NCBI GenBank assembly: GCA_017642425.1
Contig: JAGCPB010000110.1
Location: 22,308 to 86,307, forward strand
DNA: 64,000 bases
Source of the DNA: Bacteroidaceae bacterium
GTDB lineage: Bacteria; Bacteroidota; Bacteroidia; Bacteroidales; Bacteroidaceae
Direction: 5' to 3'
Position numbers and translations under genes: made by a program
The notes under the pieces: generated by a model
Told to the model about the DNA's origin: nothing
The model's database searches: none
Seen by the model: the letters and a program-made list of their open reading frames with translations, nothing else
In this document: positions 53,144 through 60,745 of the stretch, piece by piece
Numbering within the stretch: the stretch's first letter is position 1
How the letters are laid out: each line of letters begins with the position of its first letter

Positions 53144-54247
53144 TTATTTCAGTTTACATACCATAATGCTGTGTCCTCCCTGACCCAGATTGTCGTGGAT
53201 GGTCTCTACCTTCATGCCGGCCTGCTCCACCAGACGCTCCATGCACTCCGAGTGGTACATCTTGCTGTTACCGTTGGCAATGGCTGTGAAATAGAGGCTG
53301 GTCATGGTCAGGCACAGAGCGCCCGGCTCAAATTTCTGGCGGTCCCAGAAGGTCTCCATTATGTAGAGGCGTGTATCCTTGTCCATAGCTTCCGATGCAC
53401 GCGTTAGTATGCTCAGTATCTCATCCTCGGCAAAGCAGTCCAGGAACTGGCTCATCCAGATGGCGTCAAAGTGACGTCCCAACGGGAACTTCTGAGCACG
53501 GTCCAGCAGGTTGACGCCGAATCCCTCAATACGGTCGGCACCTTTCTTTCCGGCGGTCTGCCTGCGCATCATCTCAAGTTGCTGCGGCAGGTCCATTATT
53601 GTAACCTTGACCTTATCGCTATAATCGACGCAACGCATAGCCCATCGGCCGGTATTGCCGCCTACATCTATCAGAGATTCTGTCTTTGCTCCGTCAAAAA
53701 CAATCTTGAGAGCCTCATCAAATGAGTGGTCCGAGTAGAAATGGTCAAATCCGAACCAGCTTTTCTGCACCTGCTCCGGCAGCTGTGACAAGCCTTCATA
53801 TACCGTAGGCCAGCTTCCAAAATGCTCCAGACCTGCGGGACGGCCCTCCTTGAGTGCCTCCTCAAGCTTGAACCAGCCCTCATAGTTCACATCATGGTTA
53901 AAGTCTATGTTGACCCGTGTGATGGGGTTTGTAAGCAGGAACCAGCCGGTCTTGGACAGTCTGAAACGGTCCGTATCAGGATCCAGCAGTACGGTTCCTA
54001 TTGAAAGCGAGCCCTCGGTCAGCACCTTTACGGCATAGAGTGACAGTTTGGTCTTATCGGCAATCTCCTGCTGGGTAAGTCCATCCACGTTGTCACGCAA
54101 AAGGTCCAGTATCCCGAACTTTATCATCAGGCGTGATGTCTGGAAAACTATGGGACCCCATGCTATGAATTCCGCAAGACGCTGTGCGTCACGTGCGCTC
54201 AGATGCTCTTTGGTGTAGGCCTCCTTCAAGGCTAGTGACAGATTCAT
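53144..54247 (-). CDS. SAM-dependent methyltransferase (O-methyltransferase-like)
   Basis: This 367-residue class I methyltransferase has an N-terminal winged-helix dimerisation domain (about 25-110: ILDLLRDNVDGLTQQEIADKT) and a SAM domain starting LIDVGGNTGRWAM near 190 (DxGxxxG). It resembles hydroxyneurosporene/flavonoid-type methyltransferases. Aryl polyenes of Proteobacteria carry a ring methyl group added by a cluster methyltransferase, so ring or hydroxyl methylation is likely. It overlaps the KS gene as ATGA. Confidence 0.85.
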   Translation of the reverse strand: MNLSLALKEAYTKEHLSARDAQRLAEFIAWGPIVFQTSRLMIKFGILDLLRDNVDGLTQQEIADKTKLSLYAVKVLTEGSLSIGTVLLDPDTDRFRLSKTGWFLLTNPITRVNIDFNHDVNYEGWFKLEEALKEGRPAGLEHFGSWPTVYEGLSQLPEQVQKSWFGFDHFYSDHSFDEALKIVFDGAKTESLIDVGGNTGRWAMRCVDYSDKVKVTIMDLPQQLEMMRRQTAGKKGADRIEGFGVNLLDRAQKFPLGRHFDAIWMSQFLDCFAEDEILSILTRASEAMDKDTRLYIMETFWDRQKFEPGALCLTMTSLYFTAIANGNSKMYHSECMERLVEQAGMKVETIHDNLGQGGHSIMVCKLK

Positions 54248-55464
54248 ATCTTCTTGATTACAAGTGCACTGTTGGTTCCTCCAAAACCAAAGGAATTTGA
54301 CAGTATAGTCCTTAATTCAGTCTGTTTGGTATCGGCTGCAATCTTTAGTTTGGCCGAATACTCGTCCGGGTTCTCAAAGTTGATGTTAGGTGCAACAAAG
54401 CCGTTGTTGAGCATGAGCGTGCAGTAGACAGCCTCACTGGCACCAGCCATCCAGCACTCATGTCCGGTCATTGACTTGGTTGAGCTTATCCATGCCTTGC
54501 GTCCCTCAAACAGACGTGCCAATGCAACAGCCTCAAACATATCACCCTGTGGCGTTGATGTGGCGTGAGCGTTGATATAGTCAATGTCATCGGGCTCAAC
54601 TCCGGCACACTTCATGGCACGGCTCATGGCCAGGAACGATGCATCGGAATTGGGTTGTGATATGCCTCCGCTGCCGTTTGATGAGAATCCGTATCCGGCA
54701 ACCTCGGCCAGTATCGTGGCACCGCGCTTTACGGCATGGTCATAATCCTCAAGCACCAGAGCCGCAGCACCACCGCTGGGAACCAGTCCGTCACGGTCGC
54801 GGTCAAACGGGCGAGAAGCCTTGGCAGGCTCATCCATACGTACCGAGAATGCAGACAACGCATCAAAAGAGGCCATTGACAGATAGTTGGTCTCCTGCGC
54901 GCCTCCGCACAGAACCATATCCTGCAAGCCCTGCTGTATCATCATGTACCCTATTCCTATGGCGTGTGATCCGCTGGCACAGGCGGCACTCAGCGTAAAG
55001 TTCACGCCGCGCAGATGGAATACGGTGCTCATGTTCATGTTGACAGTAGAGTTCATGGACTGGAAGATAAGACCGGAACCAACCATTGCAGAGTCCTTGT
55101 ACTCCTCCATGATGCGGTTGGTCTCTATGACAGGCTTGGCACTGGAATCATTGCCGAATATCACACCCACCTCATTGGCCAGCAGATAATCATCATCAAT
55201 ACCGGCATTGGTGAATGCTTCACGTGATGCCATGAACGCATACTCAGCCTCCTCACTCATACCGGCACGCAGACGGCGGTCAAGCAAGCCTTTAAGAACG
55301 GGATGCTCAACAATACCTGTAAGCAGAGACCTGTAGCCGTAATCCTTACGCGTAGGATCAATGCCTATGCCTGACTTTCCGGAAAACAGTGAATCCCTGA
55401 CCTGGTCCAGACCGGTACCCAGGCAACTCCAGATTCCCATTCCTGTTATAACGACTCTTCCCAT
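54244..55464 (-). CDS. Beta-ketoacyl-ACP synthase (third active KS)
   Basis: This KS of 406 residues has Cys162 in SAACASG, the His of NAHATSTP and the Lys/His of STKSMTGHECWMAG. I chose the start MGRVVITGMG (ATG at 55462-55464), the usual N-terminus of FabF proteins. An upstream ATG at 55482 would overlap the preceding gene stop. It is the first KS in transcription order. Confidence 0.88.
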   Translation of the reverse strand: MGRVVITGMGIWSCLGTGLDQVRDSLFSGKSGIGIDPTRKDYGYRSLLTGIVEHPVLKGLLDRRLRAGMSEEAEYAFMASREAFTNAGIDDDYLLANEVGVIFGNDSSAKPVIETNRIMEEYKDSAMVGSGLIFQSMNSTVNMNMSTVFHLRGVNFTLSAACASGSHAIGIGYMMIQQGLQDMVLCGGAQETNYLSMASFDALSAFSVRMDEPAKASRPFDRDRDGLVPSGGAAALVLEDYDHAVKRGATILAEVAGYGFSSNGSGGISQPNSDASFLAMSRAMKCAGVEPDDIDYINAHATSTPQGDMFEAVALARLFEGRKAWISSTKSMTGHECWMAGASEAVYCTLMLNNGFVAPNINFENPDEYSAKLKIAADTKQTELRTILSNSFGFGGTNSALVIKKI

Positions 55465-55475
55465 CCCCAAAAAAC

Positions 55476-56018
55476 TTACCATTCAATGCCAAGGCGCAAT
55501 CCCACGCATGAGAGATTCATCCTTTTTGAAGTTGTTATGTATGTATCCGTATTGTAATCCCAATGCTCATCAACAATATCAAACGGAGTATAATAAGAAG
55601 CACATGCCTGAATTGAGAAAGCAAAATCACGGTCAGATGCAAATCTCAAACCAAAAGAGAGGTCTCCGTATGTTTTGGCACCTTCACTGAAGAATGAACC
55701 CATCTTCATCTGCAGTGTCGGAGAAATCTTTGTCTTGTAATTGAAAATATACTTGGCTGCCGCATAAATGGGCACAAAGGCATCACCGGGTGCACCATGA
55801 ATTCCGATACCTATACCCACAAACATATTGGGAGTGTAATAGAAACCGTGAGTAGTAGAAATATCCATCGCCGTTTCACCTCCTTTCAGGTAAAACAGGT
55901 TTGAATACTCAATATGTCCCTGATAACCACTGGGAACACGCACTTCATTACCATCACTCTGGGCATTGGCTGCCAAACAGGCTGCCGCAAACAATAAAGA
56001 AACAAAAATCTTCTTCAT
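55476..56018 (-). CDS. Small outer-membrane beta-barrel protein inside the polyketide operon
   Basis: This 180-residue exported protein has a signal peptide (1-20, MKKIFVSLLFAAACLAANAQ) and alternating hydrophobic strands ending in a C-terminal aromatic residue (GLRLGIEW), as expected for an outer-membrane barrel. No enzyme motif is seen. It lies between the ketoreductase and KS genes with short gaps, so it may anchor or pass the pigment at the outer membrane. The family is unassigned. Confidence 0.72.
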   Translation of the reverse strand: MKKIFVSLLFAAACLAANAQSDGNEVRVPSGYQGHIEYSNLFYLKGGETAMDISTTHGFYYTPNMFVGIGIGIHGAPGDAFVPIYAAAKYIFNYKTKISPTLQMKMGSFFSEGAKTYGDLSFGLRFASDRDFAFSIQACASYYTPFDIVDEHWDYNTDTYITTSKRMNLSCVGLRLGIEW

Positions 56019-56044
56019 ATCGATAATATTTAAACCACTGAAAA

Positions 56045-56773
56045 TCAAGTATAAAGTCCGCCGTTGACCGATATTACCTGACCGGTAATGTATGCAGCCT
56101 CTTCAGATACCAGGAAGCCCACTGCGGCAGCAACCTCCTCAGGACGGCCGAAACGGCCCACCGGGATCATCTTCTTGAGTTCATCCTCTGGCAGTTCCCT
56201 GGTCATATCGGTAGCAATGAATCCGGGAGCAACGGCATTGACGGTAACCTTACGGGCTGCAACCTCCTGGGCAAGAGCCTTTGTGGCGCCTATCATGGCA
56301 GCCTTGGCAGCCGAATAGTTGGTCTGTCCGGACAAACCCTTGATACCGGAAAGTGATGCCATATTCACTATCCTGCCCCAACGCTTTGAGAGCATATTCT
56401 TGAGCAGACGGCGGGTAAGATAGAAGAAACTGTTCAGATTTGTATTCAGTACGCTATTCCAGTCATCATCCTGCATGAATATCATCAAGTTATCCCGACG
56501 TATTCCTGCGTTGTTCACCAAAACAGCTATGTAATCATCCGGATGAGCATCCTGCCAGCTGTCAACAGCCTTCTCAACCTCCTCCTGAACGGAGACATCA
56601 AAAGGCAGAAGCTCAGCCTGACCTCCAGCCTCCTCAATAAGACGTTTGGTCTCGTGAGCGGCTTCAGAGTTTGATTTGTAATTAATCAGAACAGGATAAC
56701 CCATTCCGGCCAGCTTTATGCAGACCGCCTTTCCAAGTCCCCTTGAGCCTCCTGTTACCAGAGCGTATTTCAT
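56045..56773 (-). CDS. 3-oxoacyl-ACP reductase (FabG-like), first gene of the cluster
   Basis: This is a classical short-chain dehydrogenase of 242 residues. TGGSRGLGKAV (7-17) is the NADPH motif, NNAGI the structural motif, and the Ser and YSAAK the catalytic residues near 138-156. The C-terminus VISVNGGLYT matches FabG. It would reduce the beta-keto groups during polyene building. It is the first gene of the minus-strand operon, 27 bases before the beta-barrel gene. Confidence 0.9.
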   Translation of the reverse strand: MKYALVTGGSRGLGKAVCIKLAGMGYPVLINYKSNSEAAHETKRLIEEAGGQAELLPFDVSVQEEVEKAVDSWQDAHPDDYIAVLVNNAGIRRDNLMIFMQDDDWNSVLNTNLNSFFYLTRRLLKNMLSKRWGRIVNMASLSGIKGLSGQTNYSAAKAAMIGATKALAQEVAARKVTVNAVAPGFIATDMTRELPEDELKKMIPVGRFGRPEEVAAAVGFLVSEEAAYITGQVISVNGGLYT

Positions 56774-56824
56774 TGCGTTTATATATACTGATAAAAGTAT
56801 AAATTATATATCTATATTAAATGG

Positions 56825-56832
56825 CAAAGTAA
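56825..56832 (-). promoter_or_regulatory. Putative -7 box for the polyketide operon
   Basis: Minus strand TTACTTTG matches TAnnTTTG at seven of eight positions, 51 bases before the ketoreductase ATG. It is the only promoter-like element seen upstream of the roughly 22-kb gene run. Confidence 0.35.
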
Positions 56833-56895
56833 CTCAAAAAAGCCGATACAGCCAAATTCTACTGACATTAACAATACTGCATTCATTTTTTTTAC

Positions 56896-56903
56896 TACCT
56901 TCG
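56896..56903 (+). promoter_or_regulatory. Putative -7 box for tRNA-Thr
   Basis: TACCTTCG matches TAnnTTTG at seven of eight positions and ends 12 bases before the tRNA 5' end. Confidence 0.45.
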
Positions 56904-56911
56904 CGGCCGAA

Positions 56912-56988
<77 letters not shown>

Positions 56989-57005
56989 CTCCGGTTATCA
57001 CAAAA

Positions 57006-57038
57006 AAAACAGACGTCCAGAAGGGCGTCTGTTTTTTT
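57006..57038 (+). terminator. Intrinsic terminator after tRNA-Thr
   Basis: AAAACAGACG pairs perfectly with CGTCTGTTTT around a 10-base loop, followed by more T. It begins 18 bases after the tRNA. The A-rich upstream side also lets it end the convergent barrel-protein transcript. Confidence 0.8.
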
Positions 57039-57072
57039 GCTCTGAGGCGGGACTGTTGTCCCAAACATTGAT

Positions 57073-57657
57073 TTAGAAGATGTAACCTAATGATACTGAG
57101 AGAATATTGGTCTTTCTTTCAATATTATCGCTCTTATCAGTATCCATCAGACCGGCCTTATAACCAACCTTAATACGGAACTGATCCTGGATGTCGAACC
57201 AAACGCCACCACCCATAAGGATGTCAAAACGGCTAGTATTGCCATCATCCTCGTCATAATAATTAAATTCGTTATCATCATGGGTTGCCTTTGACATTAG
57301 ACCAAGATTGAATGTAGGACCAGCAAAAACAGACAATTTGATGTTGTTACCTATAGCAAAACCATAGTTGAAATCAACCGGAACAAAAAGACCGAACTCC
57401 TTATATTTCCAATCAGCACCCAGCAAGCCTTCAAATGTAGCAAATGACATCTCCATTCCCACTCCTAAAGATAAATTCAGGTCTCCTGCAAGATTAACAT
57501 TGTCATCCAAGCCCAGGGTGAAACCGTTGAGAGTTTTGTCACCACCGGAATAGTCATAATCCCAACTTGTGCTGATGTAACCAAGTGAATAAGTCATCTG
57601 TGCGCTGGCAACACCTGCTGTGAGCAGAGCTGCAACCATAAAGAATAATTTCTTCAT
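57073..57657 (-). CDS. Outer-membrane beta-barrel protein (PorT/OMP_b-brl-like)
   Basis: This 194-residue exported protein has a signal peptide (1-19, ending GVASAQ), then alternating amphipathic strands such as FGLFVPVDFNYGFAIG and FAGPTFNLGLMS, and a C-terminal barrel signature ending ILSVSLGYIF. It resembles the small porin-family proteins common in Bacteroidota. It is a single gene with its own promoter and a terminator behind it. Function is unknown. Confidence 0.8.
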   Translation of the reverse strand: MKKLFFMVAALLTAGVASAQMTYSLGYISTSWDYDYSGGDKTLNGFTLGLDDNVNLAGDLNLSLGVGMEMSFATFEGLLGADWKYKEFGLFVPVDFNYGFAIGNNIKLSVFAGPTFNLGLMSKATHDDNEFNYYDEDDGNTSRFDILMGGGVWFDIQDQFRIKVGYKAGLMDTDKSDNIERKTNILSVSLGYIF

Positions 57658-57695
57658 AATCCTTTTTTTGTTTTTTGATTAATAATTAGATGTAG

Positions 57696-57703
57696 CAAAT
57701 ATA
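57696..57703 (-). promoter_or_regulatory. -7 box for the beta-barrel gene at 57.1 kb
   Basis: Minus strand TATATTTG is a perfect TAnnTTTG match, 38 bases before the ATG. Confidence 0.6.
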
Positions 57704-57752
57704 GTCAGTTTTTTATAATGTTTACATATAATCATGCTTTTTTGCAGCATGT

Positions 57753-57956
57753 TTACTTCTTGAACAAGCCGCCCAGACCGCCCAGCAATGAGCCTGCAGA
57801 CTTGAGAACGCCGCCTTTACCACCGTTCAATGCTGCCAGAAAATCCTGCAGGTCAATATCCCCGTCTCCGTCCTGATCCTTGATGATTGATGACAGGTTA
57901 CCCAAAATGTCAGTCCAATGTATATTCAGGCAGTTTGTCAAGTGCAGGAGTCTCAT
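57753..57956 (-). CDS. Small EF-hand-loop ORF overlapping the end of the GH67 gene
   Basis: The frame contains a canonical calcium-binding loop DQDGDGDIDLQD followed by a Gly/Leu-rich tail ending LGGLFKK. The nearest ATG (57954-57956, MRLLHLTN) lies inside the GH67 coding end, and no good start lies after the GH67 stop. It may be a genuine overlapping small gene, a gene using a TTG start near 57907, or the remnant of a longer EF-hand protein that lost its 5' end. Confidence 0.4.
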   Translation of the reverse strand: MRLLHLTNCLNIHWTDILGNLSSIIKDQDGDGDIDLQDFLAALNGGKGGVLKSAGSLLGGLGGLFKK

Positions 57957-60003
57957 AGTTGGATATACGCAGACGGAAGCTGCGCAGCTCATCAAGAGTG
58001 TGCTGAGGCTGTGTGCAGTCTGACGGGATATCCATCTTTGAGTACTGCTGGAAATAGAGCATCAGGGCATCACGCCACCAGATAGCATCCTTGGCCTGAC
58101 GAACCAGTTTGTCATGAATCTGGCCGTAACGGTACGGGTCGACATATTTTTCAACGCTTTCCCATGTACGGATAAAGCCGCGCGCCTCCTTGATACCCTC
58201 TTCAAAGGTGTAGCAAAGCTCATCCCAAAGGGTGCGACCGCTCTTCATCTTGTAATCCCAAGGCAGATGGTGGAACCACAGGATCAGTTCCTTGGGGCAG
58301 GTCTCCACATTGTCATAGAGTGAACGGAGCGGCTCATGATACTGTGACACAGCATCGGTTCCAGTCTTTGAGGTACGGTCAAAACCTATGCCGTCGGCAG
58401 CGGCCTTATGATAGTATGCAGGCTCCCAGTCGGGACGTGATGAACGGTCCCAAGGTCCGGGGCCGTAGTGTCCGGCACCTGAGAAACAGTGGTGCAAGCC
58501 CATGGGCATCTCGTATTTGACGCAAGCCTCACGTGACTCCAGCAGCATTTTGGCCACCGGTTCCACAAACTTCTTATCGGCGGTAAAGGTCTGCTTTATC
58601 CACTCATCAATGATCTGCTCAGAACTCAGGTCCGGATTCCATGCCATACGTCCGAATGCATACCAGTTGGCCTGAGCCATGTGGTGTCCGCACCAGTTTA
58701 TACTGTCACCAATATTGGTCACGCCGGCAATTGCGCTGTATTTTGTATTACCATGCACCTTGCCTAGAGTCTCAGCTGCCACGGTGCTACCCTTTCCATT
58801 CTGATATGTATCGCTGTCCAGGCACTCCTTCCACATGGGGTGCAGATAGACCATGTGGTTGCTGTGGCCCAGATACTCCTGAGTAATCTGCATCTCGGCC
58901 ATCACATTGGTCTTTTCCATCTGACCGAACAGCGGGCTGAAAGGCTCACGCGGCTGGAAATCAACCGGACCGTTCTTGATCTGGATGATTACGTTGTCAC
59001 GGAACTGTCCGTCCAGCGGCTTGAACTCCTCAACTGCCTGCTTGGCGCGATCGGGTGACTCCGGAGCATAGACAAACGCCCTCCACATCACGATTCCGCC
59101 ATAGGGTTTCAGGGCATCAGCAATCATATTGGCACCGTCGGCATGGGTGCGGCCGTAGTCCTGCGGACCTGACTGACCTTCGGAATTGGCCTTTACCAGG
59201 AATCCTCCAAAGTCAGGTATTATGCTGTAAATCTCGGCCACCTTATCGTTCCACCACTTGATTACATCCTTATCCAAAGGATCGCTGGTCTTGAGACCGG
59301 CCAGATGCTTGGGAGCGGCAAAGTTGAGTGACAGATATACCTTGAGATTATACGGACGGAATATATCGGCCAGTACCTTAACCTTTTCAAGATACTCACG
59401 TGAGAGCATGCGGGCATCGGCATTCACATTGTTGAGAACCGTGCCGTTTATGCCGATGGATGCGTTGGCACGAGCGTACTCCTCATACTCGGGACGTATC
59501 TTACCGGGCAACTCCTCCCATTTCCATAGAGACTTGCCTGCATATCCGCGCTCCACCGTAAGATTTGGATTATCCCAGTGGTTCAGGACACGATATCGGA
59601 ACGCAGGTTTTTCTGTAACCAGGAACTTGTCCGCAATTTTTATACCACAGTCAGCCAGTCTCTTAAGATAGAACACGGCATACAGTTTGGCTGCATCGGT
59701 ATTGGCAGTAACTGCCACATGATTTCCGATACAGTTGATACTGAATCCCTCATCACCTAAGGAATTGTTATATATTCCGCTTGCATCAAAGCCTATGTCA
59801 TTAACCCCAAGGGCATTAAGATCTATCCGCTTACTCTCTATCTTCCATACGGCCACATCAGCAGGTCCGGATTTAACTGTTATATCACCCAGCCAAAGGT
59901 TATGGCCATCATTGTTCTCCGGCCTTGTCTGGCCGCCGCATGACTGCATTGAAACCGCTAAAAGCAAAAAAGCTATGCCTGCGCTTAATTTTCCTGTTTT
60001 CAT
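57910..60003 (-). CDS. GH67 alpha-glucuronidase lipoprotein
   Basis: It releases 4-O-methyl-glucuronate from glucuronoxylan fragments. A lipoprotein signal ends AVSMQSC. The chain then follows GH67: an N-terminal domain with KLYAVFYLKRLADCGIK, LNHWDNPNLTVERGYAGKSLWKW, the (beta/alpha)8 barrel with LSLNFAAPKHLAGL and FGGFLVKANSEGQSGPQDYGRTHADGANM (catalytic region) and the C-terminal helices with HHLPWDYKMKSGRTLWDEL. About 697 residues is the normal size. The ATG at 60001-60003 was chosen because the signal peptide begins there. It is a single gene with a perfect -7 box. Confidence 0.92.
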   Translation of the reverse strand: MKTGKLSAGIAFLLLAVSMQSCGGQTRPENNDGHNLWLGDITVKSGPADVAVWKIESKRIDLNALGVNDIGFDASGIYNNSLGDEGFSINCIGNHVAVTANTDAAKLYAVFYLKRLADCGIKIADKFLVTEKPAFRYRVLNHWDNPNLTVERGYAGKSLWKWEELPGKIRPEYEEYARANASIGINGTVLNNVNADARMLSREYLEKVKVLADIFRPYNLKVYLSLNFAAPKHLAGLKTSDPLDKDVIKWWNDKVAEIYSIIPDFGGFLVKANSEGQSGPQDYGRTHADGANMIADALKPYGGIVMWRAFVYAPESPDRAKQAVEEFKPLDGQFRDNVIIQIKNGPVDFQPREPFSPLFGQMEKTNVMAEMQITQEYLGHSNHMVYLHPMWKECLDSDTYQNGKGSTVAAETLGKVHGNTKYSAIAGVTNIGDSINWCGHHMAQANWYAFGRMAWNPDLSSEQIIDEWIKQTFTADKKFVEPVAKMLLESREACVKYEMPMGLHHCFSGAGHYGPGPWDRSSRPDWEPAYYHKAAADGIGFDRTSKTGTDAVSQYHEPLRSLYDNVETCPKELILWFHHLPWDYKMKSGRTLWDELCYTFEEGIKEARGFIRTWESVEKYVDPYRYGQIHDKLVRQAKDAIWWRDALMLYFQQYSKMDIPSDCTQPQHTLDELRSFRLRISNYETPALDKLPEYTLD

Positions 60004-60040
60004 TATAATATCAATAATTAACTCACATGATTCAGTATTG

Positions 60041-60048
60041 CAAACATA
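60041..60048 (-). promoter_or_regulatory. -7 box for the GH67 gene
   Basis: Minus strand TATGTTTG is a perfect TAnnTTTG match, 37 bases before the chosen ATG, supporting the start at 60003. Confidence 0.6.
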
Positions 60049-60088
60049 CTGAAAAAACGTAACAATAACATTCAATGACCGGTTAATC

Positions 60089-60742
60089 TTAGGCCAGACA
60101 GGCCAGTTCCGGCTCCGGCTGGGTACCGGCCACAGTTTCCAGACGACCGATAAACTGATTTACAACGCTGAGTCTGGCCGAAAACACACTGCGGCAGTCA
60201 AAACTGCGTGAATGCCCCTCTGCCCTGAATGCGCCCCACTCCTGGCTGACTATCCGCAAGTCCATATCCTTGACCGCCTTCATGACCACATTAGTCATGT
60301 TGTATGTATAAAGGACAGTAACCTGACTCTCTACATATGCCGTCACAACATCAGCCTTGGCAATAACTTGCGCCGCAGCCTGTCTGTAGGCTTCCGTCAG
60401 ACCCGATGTCCCTAACTTGACACCGCCGAAATACCTTACCACAGCTATCAGCACTTCGGTCAGCCCGGAACTGTTTATCTGTCCCAGGATAGGCTTTCCA
60501 GCCGTACCGGACGGCTCCCCGTTGTCATTGGCGCGCCAGTCCGTGCGCTCAGCACCCAGCATATAGGCATAACATACATGACGCGCATCGTAATACTCTT
60601 TCTGCAGGGCTGCGATACGCTCCTTGACCTCATCGGCCGATGTCACATGCCAGATAAAGGAAATGAACCTGGAACGCTGCTCTACAAACTGAGCCTGCGC
60701 TTCTCCCTTTACGGTGAGGTATGTGTCTATACTATGCTCCAT
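60089..60742 (-). CDS. YigZ/IMPACT-family protein
   Basis: This 217-residue protein has the UPF0029/IMPACT N-terminal domain: SRFISFIWHV, RHVCYAYMLGAERTDWRANDNGEPSGTAGKPILGQI (about 54-89) and VRYFGGVKLGTSGLTEAYR. A C-terminal EF-G-like alpha/beta domain follows. Bacterial members are linked to translation or ribosome-related control, but the activity is unclear. It is followed 3 bases upstream by the histidine kinase stop, so the two are probably co-transcribed. Confidence 0.88.
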   Translation of the reverse strand: MEHSIDTYLTVKGEAQAQFVEQRSRFISFIWHVTSADEVKERIAALQKEYYDARHVCYAYMLGAERTDWRANDNGEPSGTAGKPILGQINSSGLTEVLIAVVRYFGGVKLGTSGLTEAYRQAAAQVIAKADVVTAYVESQVTVLYTYNMTNVVMKAVKDMDLRIVSQEWGAFRAEGHSRSFDCRSVFSARLSVVNQFIGRLETVAGTQPEPELACLA

Positions 60743-60745
60743 ATC

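Noticed and set aside
35460-56773. Dialkylresorcinol (DarA/DarB) pathway
   Set aside because: None of the ketosynthases is of the KAS III type expected for DarB and no DarA-like cyclase is present, so only the aryl-polyene half is supported.
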